Made by a program: the position numbers and the translations under genes | Shown: positions 25,292-33,722 of the stretch, in pieces | Numbering within the stretch: the stretch's first letter is position 1 | Layout of the letters: each line of letters starts with the position of its first letter | From: Methylotuvimicrobium buryatense 5G | GTDB lineage: Bacteria > Pseudomonadota > Gammaproteobacteria > Methylococcales > Methylomonadaceae | Direction of reading: 5' to 3' | Length of the DNA: 64,000 bases | Assembly: GCF_000341735.1 (NCBI RefSeq) | Contig: NZ_KB455575.1 | Location: 1,946,867-2,010,866 of the forward strand | Notes under the pieces: model-generated | The model's input: only the letters and a program-made list of their open reading frames with translations | The model's database searches: none | What the model was told of the DNA's origin: nothing

Positions 25292-26371
25292 ATGACTACA
25301 ACAAACATCAGCCAGCTTTCTTCTCTGCCTCAACGAATCAAACAATGGGGTCTGGAATTGGGTTTTCAACAAGTCGGCATCGCCGACACCGATTTAGCCG
25401 AAGCAGAGGCCCATCTCAATAATTGGCTGGACAAAGGTTTTCACGGCGAAATGGATTATATGCAGCGGCACGGACTGAAACGTAGCCGTCCCGCTGTTTT
25501 GCAACCGGGAACGCGAAGCGTGATTTCGGTACGCATGGATTATTTACCCGAATCGTCGGCAGCGATGAATCAAAACCTTGAAAAACCTTTGGCCGCGTAT
25601 ATTTCAAGATATGCCTTGGGCCGAGATTATCACAAGTTAATGAGACAGCGCCTCCAAAAATTGGCCGACCGGATTGCAAACGAAATCGGCGACTTCGGCT
25701 ACCGGGTATTCGTAGACAGTGCGCCGGTTCTCGAAAAAGCACTGGCGGAGAAAGCCGGACTGGGTTGGATAGGCAAACATTCCAATGTCATCAATCGTAA
25801 GGCCGGCTCTTGGTTCTTTCTCGGCGAAATTTATACCGATTTAGCGCTGCCGCCCGATACAAAAGCCGACAATCATTGCGGAAGTTGTATGGCTTGCCTC
25901 GACATCTGCCCGACACGGGCGATCGTTGCGCCCTATCAAGTCGACGCGCGTTTGTGCGTGTCATACTTGACGATCGAATTACACAGTTCGATTCCGGAAG
26001 CATTACGACCGCTGATCGGAAACCGGATTTACGGCTGCGACGACTGCCAGATCGTTTGTCCTTGGAACCGCTTCGCCCGCTTGACCGGCGAAAAAGACTT
26101 CAATCCCAGACAACAACTCAACAGCCGGCAATTACTCGAAGTTTTCGCATGGGACGAACCGACTTTTCTGAAATATAGCGAAGGTTCGGCGATACGAAGA
26201 ATCGGTCACGAGCGCTGGCTAAGAAATATTGCGGTCGCGCTTGGCAACGCCCCTTATTCGGAATCAATCGTTTCGGCCATGAAAGCCAAGCTCGAACATC
26301 CGTCCGACTTAATCAAGGAACATGTTTTGTGGGCTATTGCAAAGCAATCCGAAAGAAGAAAGGCTACATAA
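25292..26371 (+). CDS. queG: Epoxyqueuosine reductase QueG
   Basis: A protein of 359 residues, the family's normal length. It carries out the last step of queuosine synthesis in tRNA, reducing epoxyqueuosine with cobalamin and two [4Fe-4S] clusters. The N-terminal cobalamin-binding half shows GFHGEMDYM and YALGRDYHKLM. The catalytic region has VDSAPVLEKALAEKAGLGW. Two ferredoxin-like clusters follow, HCGSCMACLDICPTRAI and GCDDCQIVCPWNRFA. A HEAT-like C-terminal tail carries IRRIGHERWLRNIAVALGNA. It is cytoplasmic and stands alone. The start ATG is at 25292, preceded by a spacer of repeats. Confidence 0.95.
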   Translation: MTTTNISQLSSLPQRIKQWGLELGFQQVGIADTDLAEAEAHLNNWLDKGFHGEMDYMQRHGLKRSRPAVLQPGTRSVISVRMDYLPESSAAMNQNLEKPLAAYISRYALGRDYHKLMRQRLQKLADRIANEIGDFGYRVFVDSAPVLEKALAEKAGLGWIGKHSNVINRKAGSWFFLGEIYTDLALPPDTKADNHCGSCMACLDICPTRAIVAPYQVDARLCVSYLTIELHSSIPEALRPLIGNRIYGCDDCQIVCPWNRFARLTGEKDFNPRQQLNSRQLLEVFAWDEPTFLKYSEGSAIRRIGHERWLRNIAVALGNAPYSESIVSAMKAKLEHPSDLIKEHVLWAIAKQSERRKAT

Positions 26372-26430
26372 AACGTAACGTTCATGAAGGCCTGGCCATC
26401 GCCCCGGCAAATAAACGCTCTCTGGTGGCG

Positions 26431-26535
26431 GAGGGTGCGATCACTCGCCCGACAGGACGCCGTGAATACGTCCCTGTAGGCTCGACGGCGGCTGTCCTTG
26501 CCGCCGACGCCTGTCGGGCGAGCAACCGCACCCTC
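26431..26535. repeat. Palindromic repeat with family A-like core and different ends
   Basis: The outer arms gagggtgcg...ctcgcccgac and gtcgggcgagc...cgcaccctc are inverted and unlike those of families A, C or D. The core ggacgccgtgaatacgtcc and tgtaggctc are identical to family A, and the hairpin stem is cggcgg/ccgccg (26486-26506). It lies between the convergent genes queG and the small membrane protein. Confidence 0.78.
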
Positions 26536-26719
26536 TTCGGAACCGGAATTGCCAGAACGGAGATTTGTATATCGAAAAATTAGATAATGAGTCTAAATCT
26601 ACGACCTTTCACAGTAATTTAGAAAAAGCATTGCACCATGAAAATCATCAAGCATGGTTAAACAGCCAAATTTAGGATAAAGGGGTCGATTGTTGCCGTG
26701 GATAAAACACGGAATTGCA

Positions 26720-26929
26720 TTAGCTGATAACCCATTCAAGGCCGTATTTTTTATCGTAGTAATAGACGATCGCCAAAATAGTCAGTTGAACGAAAAACAA
26801 CAGCCAGAAATACACCATGAAGAACATAATCTTGATCGGTTTTTCTTCCGATTTTTTTCGTGCCGACAACAACCAGCCTCCGACGAGGGAAACAATCAAA
26901 ATCAGGCTGCCGATCAGTGCAAAAATCAT
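26720..26929 (-). CDS. Small two-span membrane protein downstream of ftsK
   Basis: A 69-residue product with two hydrophobic segments (about 3-22, FALIGSLILIVSLVGGWLL; and 37-56, FMVYFWLLFFVQLTILAIVY) joined by a basic loop RKKSEEKP. It starts 19 bp after the ftsK stop on the same strand, and the reading frame is membrane-like throughout, which supports a real gene. No family is recognised; a link to division or ftsK is only positional. Confidence 0.65.
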   Translation of the reverse strand: MIFALIGSLILIVSLVGGWLLSARKKSEEKPIKIMFFMVYFWLLFFVQLTILAIVYYYDKKYGLEWVIS

Positions 26930-26948
26930 TTGCTTTTTCTACGTAACC

Positions 26949-29225
26949 TCAATCTTTCGGCGGCGGTGGCGCCAGAACTTCGCGTGAGCCGTTTGATTCC
27001 GCCGGACTCACAACACCTGCCGCCTCCATGTCTTCGATCATTCGGGCCGCACGGTTATAGCCGACCTTAAAGCGACGCTGCACACTGGATATCGACGCCT
27101 TACGCGTTTCGGTAACAAACTGTACAGCTTCGTCGTAAAGCGCATCCGTTTCATTATCGGCATCGGAAAGCCCGCCGAACCCATCGCTATTATCGCTTCG
27201 CTCTTGTGTAATTTCATCCAAATAATCGGCCGGCCCCGTTTCTTTCAGAAACTCGACGACACGATGCACCTCGTGATCGTCTACGAACGCGCCATGGGCG
27301 CGAATCGGAATGCTGGTTCCGGAAGGTAAAAACAGCATATCACCGTTACCCAATAGCGTTTCCGCCCCGCCCTGATCCAATATGGTCCGGGAATCGATGC
27401 GCGAAGATACCTGAAACGATATCCGGGTCGGCACATTGGCCTTGATTAAACCGGTCAAGACATCGACCGACGGACGTTGCGTCGCCAGAATCAAATGAAT
27501 GCCGGCTGCCCGCGCTTTTTGTGCCAATCTCGCGATCAACTCCTCGACTTTTTTGCCGACGATCATCATCATATCGGCCAGTTCGTCGATTACGATCACG
27601 ATACTCGGCAAAGCCGTCAAAACCGGAAATTCCTCGCCCTCTTCAAGCGGTCTCTCCAACACGAAAAACGGGTCGCGTATGCTTTCGCCTTTCGCATCGG
27701 CATCGTTGATCAATTGATTGAAACCGGCCAGATTTCTGACCCCCATCTTGGACATCAACTTGTAACGGCGCTCCATTTCGGCGACGGCCCAACGCAAGGC
27801 ATTACTGGCCTCTTTCATATCGGTCACGACAGGCGTCAATAAATGCGGAATGCCTTCGTAAACCGACAGTTCCAACATTTTCGGATCGATCATGATCATT
27901 CGAACTTCTTTCGGCGTGGCTCGGTATAGCAGGCTCAAAATCATCGTATTGATCGCAACGGATTTACCGGAACCGGTCGTACCGGCTACCAAAGCATGCG
28001 GCATTTTCCCAAGGTCGGCGACGACCGGCGCACCGGAAATATCCTTGCCCATCGCCAAGGTCAACGGCGATTTGGCCTTCTCGAAACCTTGCGAAGCCAA
28101 TAGCTCACGAAGCGTGACCATTTCTCGCTCCTGATTCGGGATCTCCAGACCGATATAAGGCTTGCCGGGAATGACTTCGACGATACGAACGCTGGTTACC
28201 GATAACGCGCGCGCAAGATCTTTTGATAAGCTGCTGATGCGGCTGACTTTCACGCCGGCCGCCGGCTGCAATTCGAAACGGGTAATAACCGGGCCGGGAT
28301 GGACGGCAACCACTTCGGCCACGACATTGAAATCCTGCAGTATTTCCTCGACCAAACGGGACATATCCTCCAATTCGCTTGGCGAATAACCTTTGACTCG
28401 GATATTGCGTTCGTCGAGCAACGATAAAGGCGGCAATTCGCCTTCGGAAACCTTACTAAAATCGATTTTCTTTTGCTTGGTTTTACTTGGTGGAACAAAC
28501 GATTCTTCTTGCAACTCAACTACTGGGGCGACTTTGGAGTTTTTCAGAACTTTTCCTTTCGATTTTTCACGAGGCTTGACCGAAACAGAAGTTTCCGTTA
28601 CTCGTCTTTCATACTGGTTTTTTAGCACCCCGAACAGTCCTTGGCCTAACCAACGAAAAAACAGCAAGGTGTATTTACCCACGCCATCCATCAACTTAAA
28701 CCAAGATAAGCCCGTAAATAGCGTCACGCCGGCCAATAGAATCGCCAATAACATTAAGGTCGCACCGGAGTCGCCCAAGGCCAACACAAAAATATCCCCG
28801 GTTTCCTGGCCTAAAATACCACCGGTCGAACCGGGCAAATCGATGCGAATTCGCAGCAAATGTAGATAGAGCAATGAAGTACCGGCCATCAAGGTAGCGA
28901 TAAACCCCAACCAACTGACCGCGATACTTAATTTAGCGGTTTCCCGACTTTTACCGACATACATCAAATAGGCTTGACGAATGACCATGATCGGAAATAG
29001 ATATGCCATCAACCCGAAAACACTGAGCGTAAAATCGGCCAGCCACGCACCAATCATGCCGCCGGCGTTTTTGATGCCTTGCCCGGTGCCGCTATGCGTC
29101 CAGCCGGCATCTTCGTTACTAAAAGTGACGAGTGAAATTAAAAAGAACAATGCGCAGGCCGACAAACCTAATAACGCAACCTCTCGCAAACCTCGAAATG
29201 TTTTTTCTTCAATCACTGCAGACAT
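26949..29225 (-). CDS. ftsK: DNA translocase FtsK
   Basis: ATG 29225 (MSAVIEEK, 758 residues) is chosen, with AAGAGAA just upstream; a TTG six bases earlier is less likely. Four membrane segments lie within about residues 20-185. A short basic linker (about 190-260) replaces the very long E. coli linker. The alpha/beta motor domain has [14 protein letters not shown] (Walker A), [10 protein letters not shown] and [11 protein letters not shown] (Walker B). The C-terminal winged-helix gamma domain ends [23 protein letters not shown], which recognises KOPS sites and activates XerCD. It couples chromosome segregation to septation. The length resembles SpoIIIE/short FtsK proteins. Confidence 0.95.
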   Translation of the reverse strand: MSAVIEEKTFRGLREVALLGLSACALFFLISLVTFSNEDAGWTHSGTGQGIKNAGGMIGAWLADFTLSVFGLMAYLFPIMVIRQAYLMYVGKSRETAKLSIAVSWLGFIATLMAGTSLLYLHLLRIRIDLPGSTGGILGQETGDIFVLALGDSGATLMLLAILLAGVTLFTGLSWFKLMDGVGKYTLLFFRWLGQGLFGVLKNQYERRVTETSVSVKPREKSKGKVLKNSKVAPVVELQEESFVPPSKTKQKKIDFSKVSEGELPPLSLLDERNIRVKGYSPSELEDMSRLVEEILQDFNVVAEVVAVHPGPVITRFELQPAAGVKVSRISSLSKDLARALSVTSVRIVEVIPGKPYIGLEIPNQEREMVTLRELLASQGFEKAKSPLTLAMGKDISGAPVVADLGKMPHALVAGTTGSGKSVAINTMILSLLYRATPKEVRMIMIDPKMLELSVYEGIPHLLTPVVTDMKEASNALRWAVAEMERRYKLMSKMGVRNLAGFNQLINDADAKGESIRDPFFVLERPLEEGEEFPVLTALPSIVIVIDELADMMMIVGKKVEELIARLAQKARAAGIHLILATQRPSVDVLTGLIKANVPTRISFQVSSRIDSRTILDQGGAETLLGNGDMLFLPSGTSIPIRAHGAFVDDHEVHRVVEFLKETGPADYLDEITQERSDNSDGFGGLSDADNETDALYDEAVQFVTETRKASISSVQRRFKVGYNRAARMIEDMEAAGVVSPAESNGSREVLAPPPPKD

Positions 29226-29319
29226 AAACAAGTTCTCTTAATTTATTCGATAAAACATCATTATAGATGATTAATTGAAGATGCAACATGAATTAGCCCA
29301 GGACGGGGGAAATAAATGA

Positions 29320-29442
29320 ATACAATCTCAATGGACAGACGTCGATGTTGAAGCTACCGAAGGCAGTGTTCAAGTTGCGCTGAAGAACCAGGAAGGGAAA
29401 GAATGCTTTCACTTTCACTTACCCTTCACGACTTACCGCTAA
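29320..29442 (+). pseudogene. Possible remnant of a small gene
   Basis: An open stretch of 40 codons without a start codon, preceded directly by TGA, reads ...WTDVDVEATEGSVQVALKNQEGKECFHFHLPF and ends at TAA. The composition is protein-like, but there is no recognised family and no ribosome-binding site. It may be the C-terminal end of a decayed gene cut at its left side. It lies between ftsK and a family B element. Confidence 0.3.
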
Positions 29443-29452
29443 CCGCTAACCT

Positions 29453-29629
29453 CATAAGCGCCAACTTAAGGAAGGAACTCGCCATTCCGCCAGGGATTGG
29501 CGGAATCCAGTGCCACGGATGGCAATGCGCAGCACCATATCCATACAACATGGATATCGATAACCCATACCGATATGACGAATAAAGCCATAAACGCACC
29601 ATAGAATAGGCACTAAGTTGGCGCTTATG
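29453..29629. mobile_element. MITE-like repeat, family B, copy 2
   Basis: Ends cataagcgccaactta and taagttggcgcttatg are inverted; length 177 bp. The flanks accgctaacct (29442-29452) and accgcttaccc (29630-29640) are near-identical and look like an aged target duplication. It lies between the divergently starting ftsK and the end of the metallophosphoesterase gene. Confidence 0.78.
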
Positions 29630-29652
29630 ACCGCTTACCCCACACACAGTCA

Positions 29653-30381
29653 TCAAATCTCAACCACCTTATTCACATCAAAACCGTCAACCGTTTTACG
29701 CCCCATATAACCTCTTGGATTGCAAAGTATTCGAGCACCGGCGATACGATAATCGCTTATGCTATGCACATGACCATGAAACCAAGCCGCTACTTCGTAT
29801 TCGTGCAAAAAGGCTTTTAAATCATTACAGTAAGCAAATTTTTTCAACGCATAAGGCGAATCGTTCCAACTCCATGAAGTAGGCGCATGATGTGTTACTA
29901 CTACGGTTTTGCCGTCGAAAGGCCGCCGCAATTCCGCCTCAAGCCATTGCTTCGAGCGCTGATGTAATTTATAAAAGCTTTCAATATCGAACGCATGACC
30001 GCTATAGGCGATTTTTCTAAAATCATTCAAGGTTTTTCCTAACGCCTCGGCGGTTTCTATTCCATCCACCATTAAATCAGCCCATAGCGTGCATCCCAGA
30101 AACCTGACATCCTGATAAACGAAAAGATTATTTTCCAAAAAATGAACTCGGCTTCCCGCGCACTCCATTCGTAACATTTTCAGCACTTCATGATATTCAC
30201 CGGTATAAAACTCGTGATTGCCGGCCACATAAATGACTGGTTTATTGAAGGTTTTCAGCCAATCAACTCCCTGTTTGTTTACACCAATATCGCCGGCGGC
30301 AATGATGATGTCAGCGTCATTGCTCGGTGTTTGTAAATTGCCGAATTCCAAATGAACATCAGAAAAATAATTAATCTTCAC
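29653..30381 (-). CDS. Calcineurin-like metallophosphoesterase
   Basis: A protein of 242 residues with the full set of metal-binding motifs: SDVHLEF (D-x-H), AAGDIG, GNHEFY, THHAPTSWS and HGHVHS. The fold is that of binuclear phosphoesterases acting on nucleotides or phosphodiesters. No signal peptide is present, so it is cytoplasmic. The substrate cannot be assigned. It is divergent from ispG with an 87-bp spacer containing both promoters. Confidence 0.88.
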   Translation of the reverse strand: MKINYFSDVHLEFGNLQTPSNDADIIIAAGDIGVNKQGVDWLKTFNKPVIYVAGNHEFYTGEYHEVLKMLRMECAGSRVHFLENNLFVYQDVRFLGCTLWADLMVDGIETAEALGKTLNDFRKIAYSGHAFDIESFYKLHQRSKQWLEAELRRPFDGKTVVVTHHAPTSWSWNDSPYALKKFAYCNDLKAFLHEYEVAAWFHGHVHSISDYRIAGARILCNPRGYMGRKTVDGFDVNKVVEI

Positions 30382-30468
30382 GATTTAACTCTTTTGAATT
30401 GTCCGTATAGAGTATAATTAGGTCATTCTTTCAGATAAAGCCAACCATTTCCATAAAGATTTAAGTCC

Positions 30469-31695
30469 ATGTCAATCAGCCCAAGAAAAATCACCCAACA
30501 AGTTCAAATCGGCGACATCAAAGTGGGCGGCGGCGCGCCGATCGTCGTTCAGTCGATGACCAATACCGATACCGCCGATATCAAAGCGACAGTCAACCAA
30601 GTCATAGAACTGTCGAAGGCCGGATCGGAAATCGTTCGGATTACCGTCAACTCCGAAGACGCGGCTAAAGCCGTTCCCGAAATCCGCAACCAACTCGACC
30701 AAAAAGGTTTTACCGTTCCGATCGTCGGCGATTTCCATTTTAACGGACATAAATTACTCGAAAAATACCCCGCCTGCGCTGAAGCCTTAGATAAATATCG
30801 CATCAATCCCGGGAATGTCGGACGCGGTAAAAACCGCGATCCGCAATTTCAACAAATGATCGAGTTCGCTTGCCGTTACGACAAGCCCGTTCGAATCGGC
30901 GTTAATGGCGGCAGTCTGGATCAATCTGTTTTAACGCGCCTTTTGGACGAAAATAGACAAAAAGAAAATCCGGACGAACTACCTGCCGTTACTCGAGAAG
31001 CGATCATCGTTTCGGCACTCGAAAGCGCGGCCCGCGCCGAAGAAATAGGCCTACCCGCTAACAAAATCTTGTTATCCTGTAAAATCAGCAACGTACAGGA
31101 ATTGATCAGCATTTATCAAGATCTGAGCAAACGCTGCGATTACGCTTTACACCTCGGCCTAACCGAAGCCGGCATGGGCTCGAAAGGCATCGTGGCCTCT
31201 TCGGCTGCCCTATCCGTCCTCATGCAACAGGGCATCGGAGACACGATTCGCATCTCGCTAACGCCGGAACCCGGCACGGCCAGAACCCAAGAAGTTGTAG
31301 TCGCACAGGAAATCTTGCAAACCATGGGCTTCCGCTCGTTTACTCCGATGGTTATCGCATGCCCCGGTTGCGGCCGCACGACCAGCGATTATTTCCAAAA
31401 ATTGGCGATGCAGATTCAAAACTATCTGCGCGTCAGCATGCCGTCTTGGCGCACTAAATATCCCGGCGTCGAAGAAATGGAAGTCGCGGTCATGGGTTGC
31501 GTCGTCAACGGCCCCGGGGAAAGCAAGAGCGCCAATATCGGCATCAGCCTGCCCGGGACCGGAGAAACCCCTGTTGCCCCGGTTTATGAAGACGGTGTAA
31601 AAACGGTCACTTTGAAAGGCGATCATATTGCCGAAGAGTTTCAAGCGCTGGTCGAACGCTATATTGAAACGCACTACGGAGCCTCATCTCGGTAG
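30469..31695 (+). CDS. ispG: 4-hydroxy-3-methylbut-2-en-1-yl diphosphate synthase (flavodoxin)
   Basis: A protein of 408 residues. It catalyses the penultimate step of the MEP isoprenoid pathway, using a [4Fe-4S] cluster. The N-terminal TIM barrel shows [16 protein letters not shown] and [15 protein letters not shown] is typical. The C-terminal ferredoxin-like domain carries CPGCGRT and GCVVNGPGE, which supply three cluster cysteines. The extended bacterial form fits proteobacterial IspG. A strong terminator-like hairpin follows. The commonly adjacent genes of other gammaproteobacteria (hisS, rodZ) are not here. Confidence 0.96.
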   Translation: MSISPRKITQQVQIGDIKVGGGAPIVVQSMTNTDTADIKATVNQVIELSKAGSEIVRITVNSEDAAKAVPEIRNQLDQKGFTVPIVGDFHFNGHKLLEKYPACAEALDKYRINPGNVGRGKNRDPQFQQMIEFACRYDKPVRIGVNGGSLDQSVLTRLLDENRQKENPDELPAVTREAIIVSALESAARAEEIGLPANKILLSCKISNVQELISIYQDLSKRCDYALHLGLTEAGMGSKGIVASSAALSVLMQQGIGDTIRISLTPEPGTARTQEVVVAQEILQTMGFRSFTPMVIACPGCGRTTSDYFQKLAMQIQNYLRVSMPSWRTKYPGVEEMEVAVMGCVVNGPGESKSANIGISLPGTGETPVAPVYEDGVKTVTLKGDHIAEEFQALVERYIETHYGASSR

Positions 31696-31713
31696 TCGGT
31701 AGTTGGCAACCCT

Positions 31714-31743
31714 AAGCCCTGGTTTCGATACCGGGGCTTTTTA
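31714..31743 (+). terminator. Rho-independent terminator after ispG
   Basis: aagccctgg and ccggggctt pair over nine positions with one G-T pair, with loop tttcgata, and are followed by a short T run. It lies 19 bp after the ispG stop and just before the next gene's ATG at 31758. Confidence 0.75.
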
Positions 31744-31757
31744 ATGAATCAAACACC

Positions 31758-32273
31758 ATGACTTCAGAATTTGTTGAACTGCCAAAACTAGGCTGGAGAG
31801 AATGGCTAGCTTTGCCGGGTTTAAATATTCCCCGGATAAAAGCTAAAATCGATACAGGGGCTCGCACTTCGGCATTGCACGCCTTTTATATCGACCCTTA
31901 TAAAAAAGGCAAAGATCATTGGATCATGTTCAACATCCACCCCGACCAACTTCGCATCGATACGGTCATCGAATGCCATGCCCAAGTTAAAGACCTGCGC
32001 ATGGTTACCGACTCCGGCGGACACAAAAGTCGCCGTTATGTAATTGAAACTGAACTTCTTCTTGGCACTTCACTGATCAAAGCAGAACTGACACTAACCA
32101 ATCGCGACAACATGAAATTCCGCATGTTGCTAGGTAGAACCGCTATGCGCGGTCAATTTTTTATCGACCCGGGAGCATCCTATCTCCAAGGCAACCCGGA
32201 TCGAAAAACATTCGAAACTGCAAAAAATTCGACATCCGAACAAAGTAACCTGAATAATTACGAAAAGGAATAA
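31758..32273 (+). CDS. RimK-associated retropepsin-like (putative ATP-dependent zinc protease) protein
   Basis: A protein of 171 residues. The motif KIDTGARTSALHA near residue 30 is the Asp-Thr-Gly of the retropepsin-like family PF05618. Later GRTAMRGQFFIDP is also typical. The family is usually next to rimK-type ATP-grasp ligase genes and is often annotated as an ATP-dependent zinc protease, although its biochemistry is not settled. No rimK is present here. The tail of about 20 residues is Asn- and Ser-rich and disordered. It lies directly after the ispG terminator. Confidence 0.85.
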   Translation: MTSEFVELPKLGWREWLALPGLNIPRIKAKIDTGARTSALHAFYIDPYKKGKDHWIMFNIHPDQLRIDTVIECHAQVKDLRMVTDSGGHKSRRYVIETELLLGTSLIKAELTLTNRDNMKFRMLLGRTAMRGQFFIDPGASYLQGNPDRKTFETAKNSTSEQSNLNNYEKE

Positions 32274-32340
32274 TGGCTAAAAAACGAAGAACTTAACAAT
32301 TTTACAATGAATAACAATAAGTCTTATTTCGCCAATTCTA

Positions 32341-32471
32341 TTCACTATTCACTATTCACTATTCACTATTCACTATTCACTATTCACTATTCACTATTCA
32401 CTATTCACTATTCACTATTCACTGCTAACTGCTAACTGCTAACTGCTAACTGCTAACTGCTAACTGCTAAC
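32341..32471. repeat. Two adjoining heptanucleotide tandem arrays
   Basis: ttcacta is repeated about 11.9 times (32341-32423), followed without a gap by gctaact repeated about 6.9 times (32424-32471). All units are identical. The array lies in the 240-bp spacer between two plus-strand genes, and its right end is only 43 bp from the start of the deacetylase gene. A period of 7 bp is not a helical turn, and slippage would change promoter or leader spacing. Confidence 0.95.
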
Positions 32472-32513
32472 AAAAAAGTCTAAGCCATTGTTTAATCGCC
32501 AGAACTTAAACGC

Positions 32514-33461
32514 ATGCCTACACTGTATTACACACACCCGGCCTTTTTAGAGCATGATACAGGCCCCGGCCATCCTGAATGCGCCGCTAGGCTGCTGGCA
32601 ATCGACGAAGCCTTAAACGCACCGAGTTTTAAGCGCTTAATCCGAGTGCAACCTAAATGGCGTGATGATCTTCAAGAAAAAGTTGCGTTAATTCATAGCC
32701 CGGCTATGATCGACGGCATTCTCGACAGCATTCCCAAACAGGGCTTGCATGCGCTCGATCACGACACCATCCTCTCTCCCGGCTCTGGAACCGCCGCCTT
32801 ACTCGCGGTCGCTGCCGTTTGCGATGCAGTGGATAAACTCTGCACAGATCAGGCGACTTCCGCTTTTTGCGCGGTTCGCCCGCCCGGACATCATGCCGAA
32901 CCCGATCGACCGATGGGCTTTTGCCTATTCAATAGTATTGCCATCGCAGCGGAATATGCACGGCTGCATCATTCAGTGGACAAGATCGCGATCATCGATT
33001 TCGATGTACATCACGGCAATGGAACACAAGCTGCGTTTTATAAACAACCTCAGATACTCTACGCTTCGTCTCATGAGATGCCCCATTATCCCGGCACGGG
33101 GCACCCCAAGGAAACCGGCGTCGGCAACATCGTCAACGTACCGTTACATTCAGGAAGCTCCGGCACCGAATTCAGGCAATTATACAACTCGATTATTTTA
33201 CCGGCGGTTCGGCATTTCAAACCCGATTTGATATTGATATCCGCCGGATTCGATGCTCACCAAGACGACCCGCTAGCCAGTATTCGACTAACTGAGGAAG
33301 ATTACCAGTGGGTCACCGAGCAAATCAAAGCGATTGCCGAAGAAAGCGCCAAGGGACGGGTTTTATCCGTATTGGAGGGAGGCTATCATATTAAAGCTTT
33401 GGCCGAGAGCGTTGCCGCTCATGTTAAATCCCTCATGAACCCTGTTAGAAACGCTTTTTAA
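32514..33461 (+). CDS. Histone deacetylase family (class II-like) deacetylase
   Basis: A protein of 315 residues with the arginase/deacetylase fold. The active-site motifs are complete: PPGHHAEPDRPMGFCLFN (two histidines), IIDFDVHHGNGTQ and ISAGFDAHQDDPLA (zinc ligands), and LEGGYH at the end. Bacterial members deacetylate acetylpolyamines, acetyl-lysine or acetoin-related substrates. No acetoin operon is seen nearby, so the substrate is open. The protein is cytoplasmic. The start ATG lies 43 bp after the heptamer arrays. Confidence 0.92.
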   Translation: MPTLYYTHPAFLEHDTGPGHPECAARLLAIDEALNAPSFKRLIRVQPKWRDDLQEKVALIHSPAMIDGILDSIPKQGLHALDHDTILSPGSGTAALLAVAAVCDAVDKLCTDQATSAFCAVRPPGHHAEPDRPMGFCLFNSIAIAAEYARLHHSVDKIAIIDFDVHHGNGTQAAFYKQPQILYASSHEMPHYPGTGHPKETGVGNIVNVPLHSGSSGTEFRQLYNSIILPAVRHFKPDLILISAGFDAHQDDPLASIRLTEEDYQWVTEQIKAIAEESAKGRVLSVLEGGYHIKALAESVAAHVKSLMNPVRNAF

Positions 33462-33492
33462 TTTATCACGAATTACCGTATCCTAAAGACAC

Positions 33493-33680
33493 TTAGGATT
33501 TGGTCGTAAATAACGCCCTTATTTTACGGAGGATTCGGTTTTGCTCGATTGGCAGGTGTGGGCGACAGGGAAAGCCGCTGTCAAGTCTACAAGGACGTAT
33601 TCACGGCGTCCTGCCAAGCGAGTTAGCGAACCCTCAGCAAAACTCATAGCTCCAGGACGTTATTTATCACGAAATCCTTA
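33493..33680. repeat. Dispersed palindromic repeat, family C, full-length copy
   Basis: The ends ttaggatttggtcgtaaata and atttatcacgaaatccttaa are imperfect inverted repeats. The middle contains ggacgtattcacggcgtcc, the reverse complement of the family A core, and a hairpin with stem gacag/ctgtc (33564-33582). The sequence taaagac occurs next to both ends (33484-33490 and 33680-33686). Partial copies are at 4434 and within 58599-58723. It lies between the deacetylase gene and ppdK. Confidence 0.78.
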
Positions 33681-33722
33681 AAGACCCCCTCTTTTTTCCA
33701 TCAGCTCAAATACGGATCTACC

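Noticed and set aside
26700-27070. A plus-strand frame of 126 codons over the end of ftsK
   Set aside because: It is antisense to ftsK and the small membrane protein gene and has no ribosome-binding site or family motif.
32341-32471. CRISPR array
   Set aside because: The heptamers are back to back with no spacers, and no cas genes are present.
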